This document shows positions 22,703 through 33,579 of a stretch of DNA of 64,000 nt, piece after piece. Both the position numbers and the translations under genes were made by a program. The notes below the pieces were generated by a model that saw nothing but the letters and a program-made list of their open reading frames with translations, had not been told where the DNA came from and searched no databases. The first letter of the stretch is position 1. Every line of letters starts with the position of its first letter. The stretch comes from Myotis daubentonii (taxonomy: Eukaryota > Chordata > Mammalia > Chiroptera > Vespertilionidae): the NCBI RefSeq assembly GCF_963259705.1, contig NC_081849.1, positions 62,220,093-62,284,092 on the forward strand, written 5' to 3'.

Positions 22703-23164
22703 CTTTTTAAAAGTATTCTTACTGATTTTTAGAGAGAAGGGAGAGGGAGAGAGAGAAACATTCATGTGAGAACAAAACACCGATTGGCTGCTCCTGCGTG
22801 CCCTCTACTGGGGATTGAGCTGGCAACCTGGGCATGTGCCCTGACCTGGAATCGAACCAGCAATCTTTTTTTTTTTTTTAAATATATTTTATTGATTTTT
22901 TTTTTTTTTTTTACAGAGAGGAAGGGAGAGGGATAGAGAGTTAGAAACATCAATGAGAGAGAAACATCAACCAGCTGCCTCCTGCACACCTCCCACTGGG
23001 GATGTGCCCGCAACCAAGGTACATACCCTTGACTGGAATTGAACCTGGGACCTTTCAGTCCGCAGGCCAACACTCTATCCACTGAGCCAAACCGGTTTGG
23101 CCGAACCAGCAATCTTTTAGTGCGTGGGGGCACAACCAACCAACTGAGCCACATTGGCCAGAGC
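22703..23164 (-). mobile_element. VES-type SINE, outer, with nested SINE
   Basis: An older antisense SINE interrupted at its B-box region. The outer target duplication CAACTCATCTTTT lies at 22690-22702 and 23165-23177. Confidence 0.93.
22870..23102 (-). mobile_element. VES SINE, nested inner copy
   Basis: A near-consensus young copy with a long poly(T) tail. The 16-base duplication GAACCAGCAATCTTTT at 22854-22869 and 23103-23118 is made from the outer SINE itself. Confidence 0.95.
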
Positions 23165-23289
23165 CAACTCATCTTTTATTAACATTAGTCTTCTTTAGCT
23201 TTATATAAGTTGTTGCTTTATATTTCCATTAGATTTGACAATACTAAATTTAAGATATTGGAGCAGAACAAGGCAGATTAAAATTTAAA

Positions 23290-23501
23290 ATTTTAAATTG
23301 ATTTCAGAGAGGAAGGGAGAGGGAGATTGAAACATCAATGATGAGAGAGAATCATTGATCAGCTGCCTCCTGCATACCGCCCCCTACCCCCCTCGGGGAT
23401 CAAGCCTGCAACCCAGGCATGTGCCCTTGGCTGGAATCGAACCTGGGACCCTTCAGTCTACAGGCCAACGCTCTATCCACAGAGCCAAACCAGCTAGGGC
23501 T
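23290..23501 (-). mobile_element. VES SINE
   Basis: Antisense copy with TTGATTTCAGAGAGGAAGGG, a C-rich middle and CCACAGAGCCAAACCAGC at the head. Confidence 0.92.
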
Positions 23502-23520
23502 AAAAAAAAAATTTTTTTAA

Positions 23521-23800
23521 GATAAAATCCCCATAACATTTTAAAAAATCACCATTTAAACTATTTCAAAGTGTACAATTCTGTGAGTTTTAGTATATTT
23601 GCAATGTTGTGCAACCATCATTACTATTCCAGGATATTTGTATCATCCCTATAAGAAACCCCATACCCATTAAGTAATCGCTCCCCATTCTCCCCTCCAT
23701 CCTCTAACAAACATAGTCTGCTTTCTTTTTCTATGGATTTGCCTATGCTAGGCATTTCTTGTAAATGGAATCATGCAATATACAGTACAGATCTTTAATG
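23521..23800 (+). mobile_element. L1M 3' UTR fragment
   Basis: TTCAAAGTGTACAATTCTG, TGTTGTGCAACCATCATTAC, CCCCATTCTCCCCTCC and TGGAATCATGCAATATACAG appear in the order seen in L1MA/L1MB 3' UTRs. Confidence 0.75.
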
Positions 23801-24838
23801 GCAAGATTTATATGGTGTCAACATAAGGCCATGTCCCATCTAAAATATCAGAGTTATGTACAGGATGGAAAAAATACAGTTTTGAAACAATTGGTAACTC
23901 CAGCTTGCCTTAATATTTCATAATGGAGTTTCAAGGACTACCCAACTTTGGTTTGCTTACCCTCTTGGACAGGCGCACGCCCTGATTCTTTTTATTGCAA
24001 TGGGATAGAGAAAAAGGATGGAAGCAACAACAACTGATTAACAGGGTTCATGTCTCTTTAATTCCTTAGCAAATAAACAGCATAGCAATATCCAGACATT
24101 ACCCACCATGCATTCAGGCGTCCGCTGAGGCAGGATTCTTTTATTGTCCTCATGGTTCTAGGCTCAGAACTGCTGTGAGTGGTTCCTGATGGGTTTTGCC
24201 CACAGCCCACAGCATGGGCACCTGTGGGGACAGCTGAGCTCTTATCAGCAAAGGTTGAGGGGAGCAGGGAGAGGGGCTTGTCTTCCTTTTGTAATCTTTT
24301 CTAGGGTAAAAATGGTGAGTTTATGGCAACATTTAATCACAACAATGTTCTTCATCTTATTTGAGATACACAGAAAACATCCTCTCAATGTATTTTTATA
24401 GGCAACTATATCAAGAACAAAAGCAAATAGAATTTCTAACCCACGGGGATGCAAGCAGGGGATTTAAAGATGCTTCAGATTCTCTCCCAATAAGGAATAG
24501 CACCATCACAATTTGAAAAGGGCACAGGGACTCAAAGCAGTTGTCCCTGGCTGTTAGTCCTGCTCTCAACATGAAAAAGAAAATAATTACATGTAGGTGT
24601 GAGGGGTGTCAGGCCCAAGACGGTTTTTCTGAGGAGCTTCCATAACACTGAGTTAATATCTTCACTACTTACAAACATAGAAAGATGCATGTGCTCTAAA
24701 AACTGGAATTACCTGAAGTAAAAGTGATAGCAATATAGGGAGAAAGTGACTCTCCTTAAGTCATAAATTTTTATAACAAAAGAATGTCCAACTATATCTT
24801 GAAAATTGTAAAAAAAAAATCATATAAAAAGTTCAAAG
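23801..24838. other. unassigned intergenic stretch
   Basis: No gene and no repeat that I can name with confidence; ordinary base composition and only short reading frames. Confidence 0.6.
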
Positions 24839-25280
24839 AGCCTGGCCAGTGTGGCTCAGTGGTTGAGCATCAACCTATGAACCAGGAGGTCATGGGATTG
24901 ATTCACATGCCTGGGTTGCATTCTCCATCCCCAGTGGGGAGCATGTGGGAGGCAGCCAGTCTATGATTCTCTTTATTTATTTTTATTTTTATTTTTTAAA
25001 ATATATTTTATTGATTTTTTTTACAGAGAGGAGGGAAGAGGGATAGAGAGTCAGAAACATCGATGAGAGAGAAACATCGATCAGCCACCTCCTGCACACT
25101 CCCTACTGGGTATGTTCCCATAACCAATGTACATGCCCTTGACCGGAATCGAACCCGGGACCCCTGAGTCCGCAGGCCGATGCTCTATCCACTGAGCCAA
25201 ACCGGCTAGGGCTCTCTCTCTTTATTGATTTTTTTCTGTTTCTATCCCTCTCCCTTTCTCTCTGAAATCAATAAAAATAT
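24839..25280 (+). mobile_element. VES-type SINE, outer, with nested SINE
   Basis: Sense copy from CTGGCCAGTGTGGCTCAGTG to the tail GAAATCAATAAAAATA, interrupted in its CT-rich middle at about 24985-25213. Confidence 0.9.
24985..25213 (-). mobile_element. VES SINE, nested inner copy
   Basis: A near-consensus antisense copy inside the outer SINE; repeated CTCTTTATT sequence at both edges fits a target duplication. Confidence 0.92.
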
Positions 25281-25680
25281 ACTAATAAAAGGGTAATATG
25301 CTAATTAGACCGGGAGATCTTCTGGATGTCCTTCCAGACAAAGCCATGGTGGCAGGGCCGAGGCAGAGACAGTTAGGGGCAGTCAGGCCAGGAAGGGAGG
25401 GCAGTTGGGGGTGAGCAGGCCGGCAGGGGGGGCAGTTGGGGGCGATCAGCCCAGCAAGGGGGGGGGCAGTTGGGGGTGAGAAGGCTGGTCGGGCGGGGCA
25501 GTTGGGGGCAAGCAGGCCTGCAGGCAGAGTGGTTAGGGGTGATCAAGCAGGTAGGCAGGTGAGCAGTTAGGAGCCAGTGGTCCCAGATTGTGAGATGGTG
25601 CAGGCCGGGCTGAGAGACACTGTGTGTGTGCCCCCCCCCCCCCCCGCCCTGTGCATGAATTTTGTGCACCGGGCCACTAA
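25281..25680 (+). mobile_element. HeliBat-like Helitron
   Basis: The 5' side reads TAATAAAAGGGTAATATGC. The 3' end has a GTGCATGAATTTTGTGCAC hairpin, then CGGGCCACTAA at 25680 followed by T. It abuts the tail of the preceding SINE. The interior has GGGGGCAGTTGGGGG-type short repeats. Confidence 0.88.
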
Positions 25681-25686
25681 TATTTT

Positions 25687-25909
25687 TATTTTATTTATTT
25701 TAATATATGTTTTTTATTGATTTCAGAGAGGCAGGGAGAGGAAAACAGAGATAGAAACATCAATGATGAGAAGGAATCATTGATTGGCTGCCTCCTGCAC
25801 GTTGGACCGAGCCCGCAACCCAGGCATGTGCCCTTGACTGGAATCGAACCTGGCGCCCTTGGGTCCGCAGGCCGATGCTCTATCCACTGAGCAAAACCAG
25901 CTAGGGCGA
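25687..25909 (-). mobile_element. VES SINE at Helitron end
   Basis: Antisense copy. Its target duplication (GGGCCACTAATATTTT, one mismatch in the second copy) includes the last 10 bases of the Helitron, so the SINE came later. Confidence 0.92.
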
Positions 25910-26055
25910 GGGCCACTAGTATTTTTTAAAAAGGTTAAAGAAAAGATAAGCATAAACCCATGGAATGAGATTTTCATTCATTTATCATGATTGATTAAAT
26001 ATTTATTTGCCCTGTTCTGTGCTACTTGTATTATGATCAAGAGGATTGGGTTACT

Positions 26056-26278
26056 GCCTGGCTGGTATGGCTCAGTGTTTGAGTATCAACCTATGATCCA
26101 GGAGGTCACGGTTTGATTCCCAGTCAGGACAAATTCCCGGATTTCTGGCTTGAGGATTGATCCCAGTGGGGGGTGTGCAGGAGGTAGCTGATCGGTGAGT
26201 CTCTGTCATCATTTATGTTTCTATCCGTCTCTCCCTGTCCCTTCCTCTCTGAGGTCATAAAAATATATATTTTTTTAA
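26056..26278 (+). mobile_element. VES-type SINE
   Basis: Sense copy with TGGCTCAGTGTTTGAG and CGGTTTGATTCCCAG; duplications AGAGGATTGGGTTAC / AGAGAATTGGGTTAC flank it. Confidence 0.9.
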
Positions 26279-28807
26279 AAAGAGAATTGGGTTACCCTCA
26301 ATTATTCAATTCTGATTACGTATTTTTATATGATGACTTCAATGAAGAAGAAAAGAGAGAAGTGTTTGAAGAGGCCAGTGCAATAGTATGAGATATTTTC
26401 TGATTCATGCAGATTTTAATAGAAAACATACCAATAATAAAAATAAGGAAATATGACTAAGGATAAATAGTGTGTCATACATCTGTAAAAATAAATGGCA
26501 TCAAGGACACCAAAGCTCCCAATGAGTTGAGAATTGTAAATTTGCTAAGGGCAAATAAAAGGACGTTATAAATCTATTAAGAGCAAAAAAGATAAAGAGT
26601 TAGGTCTGATGCTTGGGGCCAACTGTGTAATGTGAACAAGTGACAGAGTAAGCAGAACTCTTTGAGTCTGTCTTCTTTGTCGAGTGCAATGGTCTCCATA
26701 CTGAAAAAGGTAAAACAAAAGTGGGTTAGAAAAAACTGCAGCCCAAGATGGGTGAAAATGGTAAGCTTATAAGTGGGGCATAGATCTAGATAACTTTTGA
26801 TCATCTAGACTACACACTCAGACGGCCTGGAATGAATAGTTGAACAGATGTTATTTTGAAAATCAAGGAGCATGAAATCAAGACCAGATATTTGCAAATG
26901 CAGTGGCAGTTTTCCAGAAGGAGACGGTGGAGTACCCAGACTTGATCTTGATCCTGGGAAAGATTCAAGAAAGGATTCTTCAAAGTATTGTGTATGTGCT
27001 CTTACAAAGAAAACATAGAATGAGAGTTTGCCAGGAACGTGTATTTCAGGTTAACTTAAATTTTTTCCTTTTGACAAGATAAAGGATTTGTTAGGAGGAG
27101 GAAGAGGAGAAAGAGGAGGAGGAGGGAAATAAAATGACAATAAATCTTGATTTCTGCAAGGCTTTGAAATAGGTTTCTCATGGTATCTTCCTGACTCAAA
27201 GATCCTTGAGTGAAGGGGATTATGCATCATTTGTCTTTGGGTCCCCAATGCCTAGAACAGTTTCTACCAGTTTACTGAAGTCTGTGATCTGGATAAACAA
27301 ACATTAATTGAATGAAGGATGCAGAAATATGACTCAGATGCAAGTTCAATCAAGTGGTTGCTGGTTAGACAATTTTGCCTAAAGGATTCAGCCAATGGAT
27401 CAACATCAAACTAGACACATGAAAAGTTCAAATTGTGAAACAATAGGTAAAGAAAGGAGGATATAATTTTGATTTTGAAAAATGATATATTTGCATGGAA
27501 AAATAGAGAAAACATGTATTGTAGAAGGGAGTATAAACTAGCATAGCTGTTCTAGAGAATAATACTCAGTGAAATTAAGAATGGTTTATACTTTGTAACC
27601 CAACAATTTGACTCCTGCATATGTATCCCAGAGAAGCTCTTCATAGATCCCTAAGGAAACAACAACTAGACTGTTTATCATGGTTTGTTTGTAGCAAAGA
27701 ACAGGAAGCAACACAGGAACATACATTAGACTTGGGCAAGAGGGTCCTCTGCTCTACACTCTTCACTTTAGAAGTCTTCCCATGTCACAGAGACACAAAA
27801 AGGATATTTCTTAAACTGCACATGGCCACTGGGTCACTGACTTGGTACTTAGGGCTGGCACAGTCTGACCTGTCACTCCACTTATCTTCTGTTGTGATTA
27901 ATGCTATTCAGGCTCCAGGGAAATGCATCCATATATTGTGTTCTATGTCTTTAAAAAGTGGGCACTGAATTAGACTGTGGTGAAAGCCTGCAAGTTATGC
28001 TGCTGCCAACCTTGGAGATGGACTTGGCCTTGGAGGACAGAGAGCACTTGAGTGACAAAATGCTTAGGTAAGGGAGTAAACAAATTAATTACTTGACAAA
28101 TTCTTCCTCTCAGATGCTGCAAATGCAATAGATTCTTGCATAATAAAGTGTCCTTTCCCAGTAGTGCTGAGTACCGGTTTCCGTGCTTCTCTCTTGGTAT
28201 TCAGCCTGCTCTACTCTTACAGTAGCACTGTATTTGCAACAGAGAACTAGAGCAGCTAAGGACAGTTGCAATAATGAACAATTCATATTACTAACTCTAT
28301 ATGTGTGGTTTAGACATAAGATGCTTCAAATGTAAAACTGACTCTTTACATTGGCAATTAAATGGATATTGAATGCTAGAATTATGAAGTTTTATTTTAA
28401 TAAACATATGTTAAAATATGTTAAAGTATTTAGTTAAATTTTCAGAAATTCAGCTTTATTTAAACAATTTGACCAAATACTCTGATATCCATTAATTGTA
28501 ATTTATATGTTGCATTTTAATGTAATAACTTTGAATAATTTAGAAGACTTGAAATTATATATAAAATTTCATTTACATTTTTACCTTACATGTATTTTAA
28601 TTTACTTTAAAAATGAAAATATATTTCAGTTGTGTAAACTCAATATATTATAGATTATTTTTAAATTTAGATCACTGAGAATGAATACAAATCAAGATAA
28701 TCAGAGATATAGAAAAGTGAAGCTCAAAAAGAAAAAAATAAGAAAAGGAAAGAAATAGAAAGTCTTCAAAGAGGGAGTCTGCTTACATTTTAAAAAATTG
28801 GAAACAG
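26279..28807. other. intergenic stretch with old repeat traces
   Basis: No gene seen. About 27175-27320 resembles an L2 3' end. About 27480-27710 resembles an L1 3' region (ACCCAACAATTTGACTCCTGC). About 28000-28250 looks LTR-like, with ATAATAAAGTGTCC and a pyrimidine-rich end. 28260-28790 is AT-rich with nothing recognised. Confidence 0.5.
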
Positions 28808-29003
28808 CCGAAACTGGTTTGGCTCAGTGGATAGAGCGTCGGCCTGCGGACTGAAAGGTCCCAGGTTCGATTCCCGTCAAGGGCATGTATCTTGGTTGCA
28901 GGCATATCCCCAATAGGAGATGTGCAGGAGGCAGCTGATCGATGTTTCTATCTTTCTCCCTTCCTCTCTGTAAAAAAATCAATAAAATATATATATTTTT
29001 TAA
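28808..29003 (+). mobile_element. VES SINE
   Basis: Sense copy beginning CCGAAACTGGTTTGGCTCAG, tail AAAAAAATCAATAAAATATA. AAAAAATTGGAAACA occurs at both flanks. Confidence 0.94.
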
Positions 29004-29046
29004 AAAAATTGGAAACAATGAAAGCAGACTTTTGTTAATAATCTAA

Positions 29047-29957
29047 TCTAATAAAAGAGAAACATGCAAATTGACTGCACCTCTGCTATGCCCAAGCCAC
29101 GCCCACCAGCCAATCAGAGTGACTATATTCAAATTAACCCAAACAAGATGGCGGCGGGCAGCCAGGGAGCTGGAGTGAGCAGGAAGCTTGGTTGCCCCGG
29201 CGATGGAGGAAGCCAAGCTTCCCGCCTGCCCTGGCCGGCTGCAGCCTCTGCTCAAGGCAACAAAGTTTCAATTATAGAAGATAAATAAATCCCAGAAACC
29301 TACTTCCAGCCCGCCTCCACTGGGAGCTTGGGTGGCTGGGGGCCGTGGCCAGCCTGCAAACAGCCATCATCCCCTCACCCAGGATGGCCACACCCTCATG
29401 GGGTGAGGGTCGCCGCTGGGGGGCTTGGCCAGCCTGCAAACAGCCATCAGCCCCTCACCCAGACTGGCCAGGCACCCCAGCAGGACCCCCTGCCCTGAAG
29501 GGGGTGTGGCCAACCTGAAAAAGGCCCTCAGCCCCTCACCAAGGCTGGCCAGGCACCCCAGTGAGGACCCCCACACTGAAGGGGCTGTGGCCAGCCTGCA
29601 AACAGCCATCAGCCCCTCACTCAGGCTGGCCACACCCTCATGGGGTGAGGGTCCCCACTGGGGGGCTTGGCCAGCTTGCAAACAGCCATCAGCCACTCAC
29701 CCAGGCTGGCCAGGCACCCCAGCAGGACCCCTCTCCCTGAAGGTGGTGTGGCCAGCCTGAAAACAGCCCTCAGCCCCTCACCCAGGCTGGCCAGGCACTC
29801 CAGTGGGGACCCCCACCCTGAAGGGGATGTGGCCAGTCTGAAAACGTCCCTCAGCCCCTCACCTAGGCTGGCCAGGCACCCCAGCGGGACCCCCACCCTG
29901 ATCTGGGACACTCTTCAGGGCAAACCAGCCAGCCCCCACCCATACACCAGGCTTCTA
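29047..29957 (+). mobile_element. HeliBat-like Helitron with minisatellite interior
   Basis: 5' TCTAATAAAAGAGAAACATG typical of this family. The 3' side ends ACACCAGGCTTCTA, a decayed form of the usual CACCGGGCCTCTAG with no clear hairpin. About 29140-29290 is GC-rich with AAGATGGCGGCGGGC, promoter-like. 29347-29905 is a tandem repeat. The next Helitron starts directly after it. Confidence 0.75.
29347..29905. repeat. 80-bp minisatellite, seven units, higher-order period of three
   Basis: Units start at about 29347, 29428, 29508, 29587, 29668, 29748 and 29829, each around GTGGCCAGCCTGCAAACAGC. Units 1 and 4 share CCACACCCTCATGGGGTGAG, units 2 and 5 share CACCCCAGCAGGACCCC, and units 3 and 6 share a GGACCCCCAC..CTGAAGGGG pattern. 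This gives a ~240-bp higher-order repeat. Open frames on both strands here are a by-product of the 80-bp units. Confidence 0.9.
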
Positions 29958-30418
29958 TCCTTTATACTAAAAGGCTAATATGCAAATGGACCCTAACAAC
30001 AGAATGACTAGGAATGACTGGTCACTATGATACACACTGACCACCAGGGGCAGATGCTCAATTCAGGAGCTGCCCCCTGGTGGTCAGTGCGCTCCCATAG
30101 GGGGAGCTCTGCTCAGCCACAAGCCAGGCTGATGGCTGCCAGTACAGTGGTGGTGGCGGGAGCCTCCCCCGCCTCCTCAGCAGCGCTAAGGATGTCCGAC
30201 TGCAGCTTAGGCCTGCTCCCCGCTGGCAAGTGGGCATCCCCCAAGGGCTCCTCGGCTGCCAGAGGGATGTCTGACTGCCAGCTTAGGCCCAATCCCCCGG
30301 GGAGCGGGCCTAAGCCAGCAGGTGGTCATCCCCCAAGAGGTCCCAGATTGTGAGAGGGCACAGGCCAGGCTGAGGGACGCCCCCCGAGTGCACAAATTTT
30401 TGTGCACCAGGCCTCTAG
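29958..30418 (+). mobile_element. HeliBat-like Helitron, complete
   Basis: 5' TCCTTTATACTAAAAGGC, 3' hairpin GTGCACAAATTTTTGTGCAC and terminus CAGGCCTCTAG at 30418, then T. A base lies before TC at 29957. An internal palindrome at about 30038-30087 pairs two CCACCAGGGGGCAG-type motifs. Confidence 0.95.
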
Positions 30419-30855
30419 TGTCCTACATAAGATTCTTAAATAGGAGATTATACATTTTTTATTTAATGGAGATTTAATAAATGATTGATGTCATGAATCC
30501 AGGGACAAAATTATTCTCTTTAAATCTCTGCTTGAACAGGCCAAGTTCACATCTTTACTAATGCAATTTCACATTTTTTACTAATAAAGATTTAATAACT
30601 GACCAAAACAGTTAAAATTAATAGAGAATTATACATGAAAATAGTAGGTTGAATGAGCAAGAGAAACCCTGAGGCAATTCACGGTTTATTGAGCAATGAT
30701 CCTAGACAGTGACCATTACATTCTTCTGTTTTAAATGAATGATTACAATTTTTCATTTACATTTTCATTTAGCAGAAAATTTAGTAATTCATTTTACACC
30801 AAAATGCTTTTAAAAGATACAAAAATAGGAATTGTATTTAATTTTAATTTAATTT
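30419..30855. other. AT-rich intergenic stretch
   Basis: Nothing recognised. Confidence 0.6.
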
Positions 30856-31062
30856 TTAAAAATATTTTTATTGATTTTAAAGAGAAGGGAGAGAGAGAGA
30901 TAGCAACATTAATGATGAGAGAGAATCATTGATCGGCTGCCAACCTGCATGCCCCCACTTGGGATTAAGGCCACAACCCGGGCATGTGCCCTTACTGGGA
31001 ACCAAACTATGATCTCTGGTTCATAGGTCAACACTCAACCATTGAGCAACACCAGCCGGGCT
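30856..31062 (-). mobile_element. VES-type SINE
   Basis: Antisense copy, TTTTTATTGATTTTAAAGAGA at the tail and AACCATTGAGCAACACCAGC at the head; TTAATTTTTA at both sides. Confidence 0.88.
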
Positions 31063-31073
31063 TAATTTTTATT

Positions 31074-31175
31074 TTTTAAAAGTTATCTTTATTGTTGAAA
31101 GTATTACAGATGTCCCCCCTTCCTTCCCCATTGACCCCTCCATCCTGCTCTTACCCCCCTGTATTTTGTATTTTA
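31074..31175 (-). mobile_element. L1 3'-end fragment (bat type)
   Basis: CTTTATTGTTGAAAGTATTAC followed by C-rich sequence is the antisense of a G-rich L1 3' UTR and AATAAAG end. It resembles the 3' ends of the two HAL1 copies but is distinct. Confidence 0.5.
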
Positions 31176-31444
31176 AATTTAAAGGATGTGTCTTTCATTA
31201 AACTGTTACATAGCTCACAACCAGTTTTCAAGCCAGCTTTGGCCAACGAAGGTATTTGTGACTGGAAATATTTAGATTCCTGATTAAAAGAACAGAAATG
31301 TCACTGGCACACACAAAAACACACAGGCTATTATTGGAACTGGGAAAAAACTGAATAAACAGCAAACAATGGTAGCATTCACCAACACAATAAACACTGA
31401 TATAGGACATTATTGTAATACTCAATTTTTAAAAATCTATCTAT

Positions 31445-31650
31445 ATATTTTTAAAATATATTTTATTGATTTTTTACAGAGAGGAAGGGAGAGAGATAGA
31501 GAGTTAGAAACATCGATCAGCTGCCTCCTGCACATCTCCTACTGGGGATATGCCCGCAACCCAGGTACATGCCCTTGACCGGAATCGAACCTGGGACCTT
31601 TCAGTCCGCAGGCCGACGCTCTATCCACTGAGCCAAACCGGCTTTGGCAA
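31445..31650 (-). mobile_element. VES SINE (short middle)
   Basis: A near-consensus antisense copy with one ATCGATG unit missing in the middle. It is adjacent to the next SINE; ATCTATATTTTT-like sequence lies on both sides. Confidence 0.92.
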
Positions 31651-31656
31651 CATCTA

Positions 31657-31667
31657 TATTTTTTTAT

Positions 31668-31710
<43 letters not shown>

Positions 31711-31812
31711 AGGGAGAAGAATAGAGATAAAAATGTGTCCTGACCAGGAATTGATCCGGTGACCCCTTGGTTCATGGGTTGACACTCAACCACTGAGCAA
31801 CACTGGCCAGGC
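31657..31812 (-). mobile_element. VES-type SINE, shortened
   Basis: Antisense copy with a long pure (GA)n tract replacing part of the middle and CAACCACTGAGCAACACTGG at the head. Confidence 0.87.
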
Positions 31813-33236
31813 TATTGTATTACTCTTAAAGTGATGTTATTTTAACAACACAACATTTACAGAAAACAGTGGGATATTTCTAGGTTTAGAATAATGATTT
31901 TGAAAGTTGAAGCTAGAACAACTAAACATTTAGGCCAGATAAGTGCAAATCACTATCTAGGATGGAAAATTCAATATAAAGTAGTAAATTAGTAAAATGA
32001 GAGAAGGAATCCCATATAAAATAAAAACAAATATTTACATTATCAACTTTAACTATATTGTACAAGGTCATATTGAATAATTATATACAAGCACACAGAT
32101 ACATATGTGAACTATCAGAGGAAAACAAAGTGGGAAGTTAAGGAATGTTATGATGGTCTTACCCCTGTCATAAAAAAGTACAGGCTTTTGGCTGAAGTGA
32201 AGAACTGAGGAAACTCTTTTCAGTATGCAGCATTGATTCAAAAGATTACTGAAGGCAAGTCTGCCAAGAAACAAATCTGACGGCTCTGGAGCCACATTAC
32301 CCCTCCCTCACTTGGTAGCTTAGCCGAGAGCTGGCTCAGTGGACTGAGCCAGCCTGCAGAGGGACAGCTGGGCTGCCGGCTGATGCCAGCGTTCCTGGCT
32401 GATAGGGATTCTTCAAGGCTATTCCCAAGGTTCTCTGTGTAAGACCTCGCAGCCCCAGGTTTACACATTCCTTAGTGTTCTCCTTAGGCCTGAGATCTCT
32501 TGATATATTCTTATTTCTTAAAGAAACAAGATCTTTCCTACACTCTCTTTGTCCAGTTGATAAGTATGTGACACTGGGCGGGGACAGAGTCCTTCCTCCT
32601 TGGGTGCTGTTTGTGGCAGGTCTGGTTCACTGCTTCAGGCAGGCCCCAGGGACTTTGCCCAAGGTGCAGTAAAAACATCACCGCCAGGCTTATGTTATAC
32701 GGCGTAGTAAGAGTTTAGGGGACTGTGTGTGCTCTACCAGCAAATCCTGTTACAGATGTACCTTGTGGCAGGAGTGGTGTATGACCGTGACTGTGCCCCT
32801 CTCCATACATGACAAATCCTATGATAAAAGTATTGTGAAAACAAAGTGTGTGCACCATAATTTAGCCCCAAATCCAGAAACATTCATGAAATGACTTATA
32901 AACTTTGTCCAAATTTGTTGGCCTTTGTCATGTCAATAGGAATGATATTCTTTGGAACAAATCAAACATGACAGACAACACTCTGGATCTGCCCAAACAT
33001 TGAACATCTTGATGAAGCATATAGGAAATCACTCTTGAACATGTGAGGAAAATGCTTCCTAGGCTTTGTCAAAGTATTGGCTTTAATTTTGACAAGATAC
33101 AAGATGCATTAGAAAAGTTAAACAAAACAATAGAAGGTTTCAAGAAAGAGCAATTTGTGGTCTTTGCAGAAAAATAAAATTTATTTTGAATTTGCACTGG
33201 CCACAGTTGTTTGGTATAAACTTTTCATATTACTAA
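31813..33236. other. unassigned intergenic stretch
   Basis: No gene or named repeat recognised. Frames are all short. Confidence 0.6.
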
Positions 33237-33432
33237 CTAGAGGCCTGATGCACAAATTCGTGCAAGAGTAGGCCTTCCTTTCCCCGGCTGCTGGCACTGG
33301 CTTCCCTCTGGCACCTGGGACCCAGGCCTCCCTCACAGCCCTGGCTTTGTCTGGAAGGTCGTCTGGAAGGACATCTGGAAGGACGTCCAGTCTAATTAGA
33401 ATATTGTTTTTATTATTATAGATTATTATAGA
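33237..33432 (-). mobile_element. short HeliBat-like Helitron
   Basis: CTAGAGGCCTGATGCAC at 33237 with hairpin GCACAAATTCGTGC; the 5' side is TCTATAATAATAAAA with a doubled TCTATAATAA, so the outer limit is 33422 or 33432. Confidence 0.88.
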
Positions 33433-33579
33433 TGGTAGCAAAAGCTTTACAAAAAATCTTACATAGCTAAGTTTCACTTATGAAAAGAATAAAATTGGAT
33501 GTTTCCTCATGATTATGTTGTAATTTTGCATTTTTACCAGGAATAGTTAATAACTGATGCTGTGTTCTTAGCACACCGC

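Noticed and set aside
22762..23172. 136-codon frame
   Set aside because: Runs entirely through two nested SINEs. The same kind of peptide (DRASACGLKGP..FDSGQGHVP) recurs in almost every antisense VES copy.
29367..29978. 100-110-codon frames with repeated peptide on both strands
   Set aside because: The 80-bp unit is not a multiple of three, and openness in several frames reflects tandem repetition and GC content inside a Helitron.
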